This document shows positions 12,501 through 23,079 of a stretch of 64,000 bases of DNA, one piece after another. Every line of letters begins with the position of its first letter. The first letter of the stretch is position 1. The position numbers and the translations under genes were made by a program. Source of the DNA: Hofstenia miamia (Eukaryota; Xenacoelomorpha; Acoela; Hofsteniidae); contig CABFPE010000146.1 of assembly GCA_900660155.1 (NCBI GenBank), positions 1,215,277 to 1,279,276 of the forward strand, written 5' to 3'. Under the pieces are notes generated by a model. The model searched no databases and was not told where the DNA came from. It saw nothing but the letters and a program-made list of their open reading frames with translations.

Positions 12501-14128
12501 TATTATCCGTCATACATTCAAGTCTTGCTGATCTTTTGAAAGCCCTTAAAGGTCTGGTCGTCTTATCAGAACAACTAGAAAAATTATCAAACAGTCTGTT
12601 TATAAATAAGGTCCCCGTCATGTGGGCTGGCAAGGTAATTTCCTCAATATCTTCATTTATTAATAGGTTATATATTTCAGGCGTATCCCTCTCTGAAGCC
12701 ACTTGCTGCTTGGGTAAATGACTTAATTGCGAGAATGGAGTTCTTAAACAACTGGATTGAAGATGGAATCCCACCAACTTTTTGGATTTCTGGTTTCTTC
12801 TTTCCCCAAGCTTTTCTTACAGGAACACTTCAAAACTATGCACGAAAGCATGTCATATCAATCGACACGATATCTTTTGATTTTCAGGTACTAAAAATTA
12901 CAATAATGAATGTCGTTGTGCCAAATAGAACAGATTTTTAATAATATGTATTTTCCATAAGGTTTATGAAGTCAATTTTAGATTATGATGCCCAAATTCT
13001 ATGTAAATTTAATCTTAGGTGATGAAAGAGACAAAAGAAGAACTTCCAATGCGTCCTGCAGATGGATGCTACATACGGGGACTGTTTCTAGAAGGATGTC
13101 GTTGGGGTGTTGAGGAAGGTAAACTGGCTGAATCGCGCCCGAAAGAGCTTTACACTGAAATGCCTATCATCTGGCTTATTCCCGTTCCCAATAGAAAAAC
13201 TCCGGAAAAAGGCATCTACGAATGCCCTGTATATAAGACACTTACTAGAGCCGGTTTGTATTCTTCATGTTAATTATATAGATCTTATAGCCAATCACAA
13301 ACGTTTTCGCAGATTTATGATAATTTGTCTATTTGATTTGATCCTAAGAAATTCAAATTTTTGTTAATCATATAGGACTCTTTAGTAGACCCCAATTCAA
13401 ATTGTATTAGAATGTTTGAAGAATCTATTTGAATGATAGCTTATACATGGATTTCTATTTTGCAAATTTTGTACAAAATTCAGCCTAATTTAATGCAATG
13501 TAGATATCAGAAAATTATTTTAGACTCAGGTTTAAAGTTTTGAAGAAAAATGGGCATTTGCTTGGAAATGATTAAACTTAAGTTATTGCATTTAATATCA
13601 ATTTGAGAAAACGTAACCTTAAGAAAAATAGATGACATTTTGGATCAATTTTGAAAAAATATATCACATTAGCACACGTCATAAAATTGTATCAAATGTT
13701 TCGCTTATTTACGGTGTTATTTTTTAACTTTTCCAACAAAATTAATTCAGGAAATAACACAAAAAGCATTCTTGACGGCCTGTTTTCGCAAATTGTAACA
13801 ATTCAATTTTTATACTTTATTAGTCTCTTAGAAATCAGTAAGTGATCACGTGATAAGGTTTCCGTTCTTACACTGAAATAAATTTTTAATTAATTTTTCA
13901 TTATTACGATGTTTGAATTTTTGAATTGCATTGGATATAAAAAATTTTTAAATTTCTATTAATATTTATTCAAACATTCATCTAAATTTCAATTCTATTT
14001 TTATAGGCACACTGTCCACTACTGGCCATTCAACTAATTTCGTATTGACTATCGAAGTTCCTTCTGACAAGCCTCAACATCATTGGATTAAGCAAGCCGT
14101 GGCGCTAATCTGCGCTTTAGACTATTAG
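302..14128 (+). CDS. DNAH1: Axonemal inner-arm dynein heavy chain 1, 3' part of gene (26 exons)
   Basis: Motor subunit of an inner dynein arm of cilia and flagella; the 5' half of the gene lies left of the window. Exons, all with AG/GT borders and compatible phases: 302-385, 1090-1261, 1490-1681, 1879-2022, 2117-2368, 2415-2588, 2662-2991, 3419-3556, 3642-3806, 3853-4026, 4118-4278, 4496-4721, 5141-5457, 6547-6694, 7097-7324, 7374-7532, 7998-8161, 8377-8518, 8878-9057, 9474-9650, 10360-10530, 10777-10907, 12490-12634, 12681-12887, 13019-13253, 14007-14128 (stop TAG). They encode about 1,578 residues. In order these are the end of AAA4 (VNCCTIDWF), the stalk coiled coils around the microtubule-binding tip ([20 protein letters not shown]), AAA5, AAA6 ([16 protein letters not shown]) and the C-terminal domain ending [28 protein letters not shown] and [12 protein letters not shown] match DNAH1 better than DNAH3/7/12, from memory. 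One short stretch after NPAPN (exon 6547-6694) is divergent and lacks the usual Trp, but the frame stays open. A complete set of open exons argues for a live gene. Confidence 0.95.
4208..4454 (+). repeat. 124-bp perfect tandem duplication across a DNAH1 splice donor
   Basis: The segment starting CTGCCTAATCCTCATTACAC occurs at 4208 and again at 4332, a 124-bp step, and I see no mismatch. Each copy holds the last 71 bases of the dynein exon that starts at 4118, its donor (AAG|GTGATT) and about 53 bases of intron. Splicing from the first donor (after 4278) keeps phase with the next exon at 4496. Splicing from the second donor (after 4402) would add 124 bases and shift the frame. Recent duplication and assembly error are both possible. 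Confidence 0.93.
5808..6199. mobile_element. hAT-type MITE in a DNAH1 intron
   Basis: The 392-bp element begins CAGAGATGGACATGG and ends with the exact inverse CCATGTCCATCTCTG, giving perfect 15-bp terminal inverted repeats. It is flanked on both sides by CTTTAAAT (5800-5807 and 6200-6207), an 8-bp target duplication, which is diagnostic of hAT transposons. Its ends are rich in GGCCC/GGCCCC words, unlike the AT-rich intron. It has no coding capacity, so it would need a hAT transposase supplied elsewhere. The intact target duplication suggests a fairly young insertion. Confidence 0.93.
8568..8609 (+). other. Possible 42-bp alternative micro-exon of DNAH1
   Basis: Inside the intron 8519-8877, a pyrimidine-rich tract and TAG precede 42 open bases followed by GTAGTC. 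Inclusion would add 14 residues ([14 protein letters not shown]) in frame between CGEK and THDYKLL. The main exons join perfectly without it and the known protein has no such insert, so this may be a chance match. Confidence 0.2.
10023..10125 (+). other. Possible alternative exon in a DNAH1 intron
   Basis: After TTCCATTCCAG there are 24 in-frame bases (LWYQLEFQ), then a consensus donor GTACGT at 10047. Read through, the frame stays open to a TAA ending at 10125 and encodes [13 protein letters not shown] and further residues with coding-like composition. Inclusion would give either an 8-residue insert after SPDNDHN or a truncated dynein. I recognise no homologous protein for it. Confidence 0.25.
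11068..11875 (-). mobile_element. Internally deleted Tc1/mariner element in a DNAH1 intron
   Basis: The element begins CAGGGTGGTCCGTT and ends AGTGAACCACCCTG, so the outer nine bases of the ends are inverse copies, with similarity continuing more weakly inward. TA lies on both sides (11066-11067 and 11876-11877), the mariner target. The minus strand retains decayed transposase words, including [13 protein letters not shown] near 11330, which fits the end of the catalytic domain of a mariner transposase (typical form ERETNKRPHNT). At about 0.8 kb it is shorter than a full mariner (about 1.3 kb) and cannot encode a working enzyme. Confidence 0.85.
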
Positions 14129-14276
14129 TTCAACACTGTAAATTTGTACATTTTCCTGTATATATGAATATTTGTAAATAGGATTTATTAATATTTTTCG
14201 AAATGTATAAAGAAGCATATCAAAAATTTTTCTTAACGTACATTTTAGATGGAATATCGATATATGATTACAAAAC

Positions 14277-16088
14277 TCATTTCGAAGACATCACCTTATC
14301 TAACATTATTGAAAGCTCTTTATAGTCTATGATGTTGTCTTTGTTTGTGTCAATTGAATCAAAGTCGTCTGCAATCTTTTCGAACTTCTTCTTCAAATGT
14401 GTAGGGACTCGGCATATGAATTTATCGAATTCCTCTCGCGACATTCCCTCTTCTTTATCCATCATTTCTATGTCCGCCGCAAGTTTTTCCAACAATGATC
14501 GGTCCATTGCTTGCATTCTTTCATCCAAAGAGTTAAAGAACAGATCTTTTAATTTTTGGAAGTCATCTCTTATTCTTGCTAATTTCTCGTTTTCCGCACT
14601 CATTTTTGTAGAAATTTCTTTAAATTTTGCTATTTGCTCCTCTAACTCTTTCAGGTGACTTTTTAATTGATTATTAGATTCTTCCAGTTTCATGTTGGTT
14701 TCTTTTAATTTTTCATTATTTTCTGCAAATTTCCTATTTTCACTTTGCATTTTGTCAATTTCTCCAGATAGTTTCCCGATTTTCGCCTCTAGTTCTTTAT
14801 TATTGGCGGCAAATTTATCGTTTTCAGCACATAGTTTCTGAACCTCAGCATCTAATTTTTGAATTTTTGTTCCTAATTCTTTATTGTTTTCAGATAGTTT
14901 AGTGTTTTCTTCCTCCATTTTCTTGGTTTGTTCTGCTAGCTTACTAATTTCATTGCTTAATTGATTATTTAGGCTTTCCAAACGCCTCGCTTCTTCAGTC
15001 ATTTTATTAACTTGATTCTCTAGTTCTTTATTATTTGCAGTGAATTTATCATTTTCTGCGCTCATTCGATTTACCTCGCCTTCCAATTTGTTAACTTGAT
15101 TCTCTAATTTCTTGTTATTTTCAGCCATTTTGTTATTTTCTTCTGACAAATTACCTATTTGTGCTTTCAACTCGTTATTGTTTTCGCTGAATTTTTCGTT
15201 CTCTGCCGACATTTTGTTTACTTCAGTACCTAGTTTTTCGACCTCAGCATTAAGTTTTGCATTGTTCTCCGCAAATTTGTTATTTTCCTCCTCCATTTTC
15301 TGTACTTCAGCACTTAATTTGTTGATTTGCGTTTTTAACTCCTCGTTGTTGCGTTGGAATTTTTCATTCTCTTGTGACATTTTATTAACCTCGGCTTCTA
15401 GTTTTGCATTGTTTGCCTCAAACTTTTCATTTTCTTTTGTAATTTTGGATACTTCCGCTTCCAATTTCTTATTATTTTCTGCAAATTTGGAATTTTCCTT
15501 AGCCATTTCTGCATTGTTTTCTTTAAATATATTATTTTGCTCCTCATATTCCTTACTTAACTTTTCTAATTTGCCGACTTCTCTTTCAAGCTTGTTGACA
15601 TTTTCTGTCATTTTTCGTAGCTCTTGTTCCTTTTCAGAACAATTTTTTGATATTCTGTCATTATTCTGATTGGCTATTTTTAAGTCATTTTCTGCATTCT
15701 TTGCCAATGTCGCGGAAGTATTATAGTCTGCTCTCAACTTGAGTTTAAGTTCTCCGGAATTGCAACCCTTTAGCTTTATCTGCTGCTCTACTGTTTTGCC
15801 TTTTTCTAGTTGACCAAGCCCTACCGCACAAAACGCCATGAAGTCATCCTTTGACAGAGTGTTTTTGTCCCACACCGTGAACACTAACTCATCTTGTCCC
15901 GGTTTTGCTTTAAATGTAAATTCTTCATTCCATGAGGGATTTAGGTTGTTATCAATAACTTTAGTCTTGTGTTTATCAGATCCATATTCTACAAGACAAT
16001 AAGGATCGCTTTTTCCGAATCTGTCTTTACTGGGAAGATTCTTGCCTTGCAAGACCATGCAATATATTGAACCGATATTTGGAGCCAT
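14277..16088 (-). CDS. C2 domain / long coiled-coil / EF-hand protein
   Basis: The protein has 603 residues if the start is the Met of MAPNIGSIYCMVLQG. I choose it because TTACATTTAG, a good splice acceptor, lies four bases upstream; the longer reading from 16157 would be intron. Residues 1-120 form a C2 domain with calcium-type acidic loops (KDRFGKSDPYCLVEY, then WDKNTLSKDDFM). About 125-535 is continuous coiled coil built of 28-residue units that begin NN (for example NNAKLNAEVEKLGTEVNKM), with one 21-residue unit, so the heptad phase is kept. The C-terminus has an EF-hand loop, DTNKDNIIDYKE, with D, N, D, D and E at positions 1, 3, 5, 9 and 12. This suggests a calcium-responsive, membrane-binding elongated scaffold. 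I know no named orthologue. The gene converges on DNAH1; the two stops are about 150 bp apart. Confidence 0.85.
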   Translation of the reverse strand: MAPNIGSIYCMVLQGKNLPSKDRFGKSDPYCLVEYGSDKHKTKVIDNNLNPSWNEEFTFKAKPGQDELVFTVWDKNTLSKDDFMAFCAVGLGQLEKGKTVEQQIKLKGCNSGELKLKLRADYNTSATLAKNAENDLKIANQNNDRISKNCSEKEQELRKMTENVNKLEREVGKLEKLSKEYEEQNNIFKENNAEMAKENSKFAENNKKLEAEVSKITKENEKFEANNAKLEAEVNKMSQENEKFQRNNEELKTQINKLSAEVQKMEEENNKFAENNAKLNAEVEKLGTEVNKMSAENEKFSENNNELKAQIGNLSEENNKMAENNKKLENQVNKLEGEVNRMSAENDKFTANNKELENQVNKMTEEARRLESLNNQLSNEISKLAEQTKKMEEENTKLSENNKELGTKIQKLDAEVQKLCAENDKFAANNKELEAKIGKLSGEIDKMQSENRKFAENNEKLKETNMKLEESNNQLKSHLKELEEQIAKFKEISTKMSAENEKLARIRDDFQKLKDLFFNSLDERMQAMDRSLLEKLAADIEMMDKEEGMSREEFDKFICRVPTHLKKKFEKIADDFDSIDTNKDNIIDYKELSIMLDKVMSSK

Positions 16089-16284
16089 TCTTCTAAATGT
16101 AAGAATTAAGCTACTGTTAAACACATTAATTAGACACATTTGAAATTTAAAAAACAAGTAAATTTGAAATTTAGTTTCCCAGTAATCGTTTAAAACTTCT
16201 TCAATTTGTCTACCTGACTAGAGAAACGTGAAAACAATTTCAGATTGTTGTAAGAATCGATTTTTAATAAAAAGATGTGTTTTT

Positions 16285-16430
16285 TGTAATTCGGAAAATA
16301 TGGAATGTATAGGCCTGAGTTTGTTGATTTATATGCTAACTTCTTTCAATTTTAATAATCATTATGAAACAAGATGGTTTATAAAATCTACAAATTCAGG
16401 CCTATGCATTCCATATTTTCCGAATTGCAA
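16285..16430. repeat. Imperfect inverted repeat, ~40-bp arms
   Basis: The left arm 16285-16324 (core TTCGGAAAATATGGAATGTA) is matched by the right arm 16390-16430 (core TGCATTCCATATTTTCCGAA) in inverse, with about three mismatches and a ~65-bp loop. It lies just upstream of the Penelope-like fragment and could be a structure of that element or a separate foldback. Confidence 0.8.
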
Positions 16431-16559
16431 CAATTCATACAAATTTAACACAATTACAGCATTATTTAATGGAACAAATATTACATCATTAAACTACGGA
16501 TATCTAACAAATGCAAAAAATAAAAAATATTCAACCAAGATGTTTAAGGAACAACTTTA

Positions 16560-16990
16560 TGTAACAGACAATGATAAGAACAATATTTGTCCAGTACTTT
16601 TAAAGCATCCGTATTTATGCAATCAAGTTAAAATTTTCAAAGAAAGAATCAGAATATTAAACACAAAATTAAAATTAAAGTTGTCCCAAACTTAACATAT
16701 GCAACAATAAGAATCTTCAAAAACAATCTTCTCCCGAAAAAATTAATTTCTTCTGTAATATACCAATATAAATGTGATGATTGCAATAAATCATGCATAG
16801 AAGAAACTAAGAGACATAGGAACAAGGAACACATTTAAATTCTGAAATATATTTACGTCATCATGAAATCAAGGAAAAAAAATTTAGGATATTACTAAGA
16901 TCAAAACATCATAAAATTAGAGAGCAAATTTTATTGAAGCTGCTAACAATGAGAAATTACGTTTATTCTGGAACACTACGAGTACGTTAG
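16560..16990 (+). mobile_element. Penelope-like element remnant, GIY-YIG end
   Basis: An open frame ends HPYLCNQVKIFKERIRIL and continues past 16680 as LISSVIYQYKCDDCNKSCIE, ETKRHRNKEH. This is the junction between reverse transcriptase and GIY-YIG endonuclease in Penelope-like retroelements (typical form VVYKFTCPGCNASYIGQTCRH). The YIG motif is decayed. Faint similarity runs to about 16990 (KHHKIREQILLKL). Reverse transcriptase motifs upstream are not recognisable, so the copy is 5'-truncated or rearranged. Confidence 0.6.
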
Positions 16991-18150
16991 GTAGGTTTGA
17001 AATGAAAAATGTTAATGTATCATACATAATACATCATGCATTAATGGTGATAAAAACAATTTTGTTTCTGAAAATATCAAGAACCACGGGAACAGTCATG
17101 CGCACGCAAAATAGCAATCAAACAACCTATTAACAGTTTTCACATTATAGTGTGCACAGCAAAGCTGAAATTGAGTTGGCACTGCCAATGGGTCATATCA
17201 GGCGCAGTCACTAAAACTTGAATTTGTGTAAAATTTTATAATTGTTCATTAATATATCAAATATAAAAAGCAAAATATTTATTTTTGAAATGAAAACAAT
17301 GAAACTGCGAAAGAGATGGTCAAGGACTTGCTAACCTTTAGAGCTCGACGAACAGGACTACTATGTCGGGAAAGCTCACGTTAAAAATTTTAGAAAGTAT
17401 TGGTGAAATAAAATAATAATAATAATGATAATAATAATAATGTTTTATTTTTAAATCCTCTGTATATAAAATCACTATACAAATAATGTGTTAAGCACTT
17501 ATTAAGATTTTAAAATATAAAAATAGTTTTTTTCTGGTTCAATGACTAAGCATGGTTGTTGGAATCGATTGAGTTCTTTGGTAATTTAAAAGTTTGGTTT
17601 TTCTTGGTTTCAAATACATTTTTACATTTCTTGTAAAGTCTTTAAATAATTTTCTTCTTTAAATTGAGGTGTAATTCACTCCATAAGTCAATACAAAAGT
17701 TAGTAAATTAGTACTTCATCATATTTTCCTAAATTTAAATTTTCTGTAGGAATTTGTTCTTAAATGTATTTTAGTTGGTATTTTGTCTCTTGCTTCAATT
17801 TGAAAAATATTTTTAGAGATCTTAGTTTTTGTAAATATTCTAATGAAAATTAATAGTTATCTTTTTAATTGTAGCTTGCTTTCTTCTTTCACAGATTGTA
17901 TTGATACTCCAATTAAAAATTATTTCTAGTTTGATCTCTATTCTTTTATTAAAAGTTCTTAATAAACAAGCAATATATATGCACACACACAATTCAGCCA
18001 TAAGAATAATCAATAAAAAAATCAATGCAATGTAATTTCTATGTTATAAATGATTAGAGATAGAGAAGATATCATACAAAAATGTCCATTGAGTGAGGCG
18101 TTTCAAGTTAATCCATTCTTCGTCTATCAAGTATTCTGTGCATGCGTATA
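16991..18150. other. AT-rich intergenic stretch, no gene seen
   Basis: No coding similarity noticed. It contains an interrupted (ATA/ATG)n microsatellite at about 17409-17443. Confidence 0.6.
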
Positions 18151-18189
18151 GGGCGTTCTCGTGGTTTTTGTTTTGAATAAATATTGCAC

Positions 18190-19692
18190 TTCAATGACAG
18201 AACACATTGAACAAAGGTATTGCATGAAATTTTGCATAAAACTTGGCGATACTCAAGCGGACACAATTCGAAAGATTCAACAAGAATAGGCTTTAAGCAA
18301 GACTCTGATAAAATAGTTGTTTAATAGCTTCAAAGATGGCCAAATATCAACAGATAATGAACCACGATCTGGAAGAAAAGGACCAGCCGAAAGGAAGATG
18401 TGATAGAGAAAGTACGCCGAATAGTGATGGAAGAGTGAGGGAAGATCGTCGTTTAACAGTAAGAAAAATTGTCGATGAAGTTTGAATAAGCACAAATTCA
18501 ATGCATGCCATCTTAACTGAAGATTTGTGCTTGCTAATATATTGCATTATTATTGGAAGACGTTATTTGTAAAACTCTTTCTGTTTGTAGTGTTATTTTT
18601 TGTTTCTTAGCTTTGTTTTTAAGAAATATACAGCACAATAACATTAACTGCCGCTTTTTAGCTTGATTTCAAAATTTAATTAGTGTGTATACAGCTTAGA
18701 AATGAACAATAATGCTAATACTTCCTAATATCATTGATGAAAACAATCGAGAAGACGAATGAAATTAAGAGAATTCGTTAATTATGAAACGATTCTAATA
18801 TTCTTTTAAGTGATTCATTGTAATTCCATGTCAATTCGCATCAACAGGTTTCAATAGATTTTAGAATTGCACCATTTTCTATATTGGGTCGTTAAACTGA
18901 AAAAAATATTTTCACTTACTTGGAATATGCCGAAAACATGGCTAGACATATGTTTACGTACCAGACATATGGAAAATTAATTTGAAGAGCTGACATAGGC
19001 TAAGTTACCATAGGATTAGAAACAGAGATCAAACATATTTTGCAAGAAGATTGCACATCATAATAAAGCAACAAAGAATCATTTTCTTTGATTAAAATAG
19101 GTACTTTTCAATTAACCAAAATACTGCAATATATTGCAGTATATTACAATATTATTTTGCTAGCAAACTCATATTGCAATATATTTATTTTTAATTTTTT
19201 GTATTGATATATTATTGGAATACATTTTTGCAAGGCCCTGCTTGGGAGTTCTAAGACGCGTTCGCAATGCTGTGCAGAGAAAGCGGCCAGACATGTGGGC
19301 AGCAAAGTATTTTCAGCTTCACCATGACAGTGCTCCTGCTCGTTCTCCTCATGTGATTCAAACTTTTCTAGCCAAAAACAGCATGCCCGTAATTCGACTG
19401 GGCCCTTACTCTCCCAACATGGCACCATGCGACTTCTGACTATTTGCTTGGCTAAAATTCACTCTAAAAGAATCCCAATTCCAGTCAAGAGAAGACATCA
19501 TGATGAAAACTACGGTAGAGCTGAGGGGCATTCCCGACGAGGAATTCAATAGTTTCAGAAGTGGCAGAAACGATGGGAAAAGCGTGTGGACTTCCAAGGG
19601 TGCTATTTTGAAGGAAATTAAATAAAATTTGTGAAATCAATAGTATCATATGGTTTATGATAGAAGGTCAGTTACTTTTTGAACACACCTCG

Positions 19693-19695
<3 letters not shown>
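18190..19695 (+). mobile_element. Mariner transposon fossil, split in two by non-mariner DNA
   Basis: 18200-18535 encodes, with stops and a frame change, the N-terminal helix-turn-helix part of a mariner transposase (EHIEQRYCMKFCIKLG, EPRSGRKRTSRKEDVIEKV, DRRLTVRKIVDEV). 19245-19640 encodes the C-terminal part: KRPDMWAAKYFQLHHDSAPA with a catalytic Asp, then LGPYSPNMAPCDF with the last catalytic Asp, then after a frame change KWQKRWEKRVDFQGCYFEGN and a stop. GGTCAGTTACTTTTTGAACA at 19667 looks like the 3' inverted repeat. The ~120 residues normally between the halves, with the first catalytic Asp, are replaced by ~700 bp of AT-rich sequence. The 5' inverted repeat was not found. Confidence 0.85.
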
Positions 19696-19731
<36 letters not shown>

Positions 19732-20246
19732 NNNNNNNNNNNNNNNNNNNNNNNNNNNNNNNNNNNNNNNNNNNNNNNNNNNNNNNNNNNNNNNNNNNNN
19801 NNNNNNNNNNNNNNNNNNNNNNNNNNNNNNNNNNNNNNNNNNNNNNNNNNNNNNNNNNNNNNNNNNNNNNNNNNNNNNNNNNNNNNNNNNNNNNNNNNNN
19901 NNNNNNNNNNNNNNNNNNNNNNNNNNNNNNNNNNNNNNNNNNNNNNNNNNNNNNNNNNNNNNNNNNNNNNNNNNNNNNNNNNNNNNNNNNNNNNNNNNNN
20001 NNNNNNNNNNNNNNNNNNNNNNNNNNNNNNNNNNNNNNNNNNNNNNNNNNNNNNNNNNNNNNNNNNNNNNNNNNNNNNNNNNNNNNNNNNNNNNNNNNNN
20101 NNNNNNNNNNNNNNNNNNNNNNNNNNNNNNNNNNNNNNNNNNNNNNNNNNNNNNNNNNNNNNNNNNNNNNNNNNNNNNNNNNNNNNNNNNNNNNNNNNNN
20201 NNNNNNNNNNNNNNNNNNNNNNNNNNNNNNNNNNNNNNNNNNNNNN
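19732..20246. other. Assembly gap inside a (TA)n microsatellite
   Basis: A run of N is flanked on both sides by TA dinucleotide repeats (about 19700-19731 and 20247-20275). The gap length may be an estimate. Confidence 0.98.
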
Positions 20247-20279
<33 letters not shown>

Positions 20280-22340
20280 TTTCTTAATCTTCTAACCAAT
20301 TTCCTAAAACAAGAAATACGTGTATGCACAATAATGTTCTTGAGAAATTTTTTGAGCAAGTCTATGTCATGAAAATTCAATTTTCTTCTTTGCGAAAAGT
20401 ATTTTAAAATGTTGACTACGCAAGCAACAGAAATTAAATAACATTAGATAACATATTAAAATTATTCCATATTTTTTATCTTATCTTTTTTGACGCTTTC
20501 AGTCATTTTAACATGTGAAGAAAGGGTTCAATGAGCAAAAATTTAGATCTTCATTAATTTTTTGTTTATAATGTTGATAAGCATGTTTCAAAACGGAGTT
20601 AGAACAAAATGAATAGAAACTTTGGATACACTTCCTACAAATATGAGATATCCAAATATATCTATGCTTAATAGGTTTAGGTATTATCAATTAGAGAACG
20701 TATGCCATTTTAAAGGTTTACTAGTAAAATACACTTACCAGCACTGTAAATAGGTATTATCTCTTTAAATTTATTTGCGTTGCTAGAGTAAATACTGCAA
20801 AATTCTGCGTTTGTGTACGAGTTTGAGACTATATTGCTTCATCTTTAAAGAATGCCTCAATATGAATATTTGAGCTTGGCAATCTTTACCCATAACAACT
20901 TTTTTTAATCAAATGTCATAATAAAATTTGAAAACAAAATTAAACTCCCAAATCAAATTTATTTACAAGCGACCAAAACATACGTAACATAAACGTTCCT
21001 ATATAGTATTATAGTTTTCGCTCTACTAAAAAATGAGTTATTTTTTTACATCAAAATTTACTATGCCATTTGAATATATATTTTTAAATTTCTTATATCT
21101 ACTTCATTGCAAAAATAAAATTATTTAATTTACAAAATATTGCAAAGCCCATTCTATTAATATTTGTGCCGTTTTTAACACTGTAAATTGAAGGACAGGC
21201 ATAAATATACAATTACACTGGAAACATTGTAGCTTAGTTCTACAATTGTTGAGCACAGATAGACATGGCCTGGGCGGGGCCTGGGATGGCTTTAGGTAAG
21301 AATTAAGTAAAAAATTTAAAAGAATGACTTGGCTGATTCGCAAACGTACACGCACCTTAACCGAAATCAGAGAAAAAGCTACACATTGAAGTTCCACATT
21401 ACAATATTATACTCTTCCAAAATTTAACGTAAGCCTTTCAATTTCATTGTGTAGATAATATTATAAATTTCTATGTATCCAGCATTGATCTAATGCATCG
21501 GTGGCGGACACGTAGCCTAGTGCGAGCCACTTTGTTAGTTACAGCTCAGTAAGTTGGCTGCACAACTATGGAGTGATATTACTGTGTTTTTTTAGAAACG
21601 ATTAGAGATAGTTTGTCAACAGTAATGAACAACAAATATAAGCAATAAAAAGGCGATGTGAATCATACAGTTAAATCTTTCTAATGCAGTACTAAGAATA
21701 AAATAATGTAAAAAATCATTAACAAAGAAATACTTAGTGAAGCTTTTTGTTTAGTGAAAATTTTAGCTTTTTTTAAAATTTGGTCAAACGGATGGAATGT
21801 GGCAACTCTCTACCGTGTAATAAGATTTGTGTCTGTCAGCCTCAACATGTAACACCTTTTGTAATGGATGATAATGTGGAGGCATTGAACTTTAATGGGC
21901 GGATTTAGGATTTTAGTTGAATTTCTTTATTTTATAACAGACAAATATTTTTTTACAAAATAGGATTAATCTTCTATGTTCTTCCCCAAATTCAAAAACC
22001 TCAATTGGCATCAATTGCACAATTCATGTTTGTTAATCCACTTGATGTATTCTCCGAAAGTGTAACAAATTTTCAGGGATTTTGCATTGTTGAAAATGAA
22101 GGCTATAAAGACTGTTATCATGAAATGCATAAAGGTGGTCCTTAATAAATGGAAGCATTGTCATGCATTTGCGACTTTTAAATGGCTTTGTGGGCCGCAG
22201 CTTCGTCATCTCTGGTCTACCAAACCTAAAAAGTTGTTCCGGGACCGGGATTAGCTGGAAATGTTCCTTCATTTCGATCTGGAGATGAAAAGGATAAAAA
22301 TTTAACGGTCAGAACTGATAGTTGGCCGGCAACAGCTAAA
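20280..22340. other. Intergenic stretch, no gene seen
   Basis: No supported gene. At 21254-21290, CACAGATAGACATGGCCTGG followed by GCGGGGCC resembles the end of the hAT MITE at 5808 and may be a decayed relative. A 79-codon minus-strand frame at 22033-22272 has no similarity I recognise. Confidence 0.5.
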
Positions 22341-23079
22341 AAAAGAGATCTCCTATTTGGACAGTCTTGGTATCATTTTAGACGACTTTCCAGTTCAAAG
22401 CAAAGAATCAAGATTCTAATAAAAATCAAATTTGACTGATTTATTGAAACAATGTTTTCTAATTCATTAATTGTGACAAGTCTTAGGGAAAATTGCTTTG
22501 ATTGTTTGAGATTACCAGAATTTTGTTTTTTCTTATTAGGTGGGAAATTGAAATTTCCAAATTATTTGAATGCTGAATTTAGATGATTTACTATTAAAGT
22601 TTTGTCGCTTACGGTCGTATTATTGATGTTTAATTCAGCTATTTCAGAAAAAAGGCCTTTAGATTTTCCAATATATTTATGGACATATCGCAATTTTTCT
22701 CAATTAGAATTCAATTGATCAAAGAAATTTTTCCAAAACTTTAGTTAAATTTTTTGTTCTTAATTGCTTAATTGGTTTCTTTGATCTTTCGTAATTGGTC
22801 CAATTCGCATTTCGCAAGGTCAAAAAATTCTCTGTTAATTGATTCTAGCTCACGGACTTGATCATCGTCGGTGTTTTAAAAAGGAAATTTAATTGCTGTA
22901 ATCTTCTTAATTGGTGCAACACTGTTTAATGCCCTGTAGATTCCTTTTGCAAAGCAATTAATCATTTCAAGGCCAGAATTTAATGTGTGAATATTGCTAA
23001 ATGGGGAGTGGGTGTTTTGAGGCCTTTTCCATTTTTGTAAGATAAATGGTCTCTTAAATATATTAAGACTACCTCATTA

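Noticed and set aside
15112-15669. 185-codon plus-strand frame opposite the coiled-coil gene
   Set aside because: It is the low-complexity antisense shadow of the repeat-rich coiled coil.
19655-20380. Long frames across the N run
   Set aside because: Produced by N characters and TA repeats, not by sequence.
20508-20690. Minus-strand frame with a C-x2-C ... H-x3-H pattern, like a C2H2 zinc finger (CRKCIQSFYSFCSNSVLKH)
   Set aside because: The spacing between the Cys and His pairs is 14, not 12, the Phe/Leu core is out of register, and it stands alone with no neighbouring finger.
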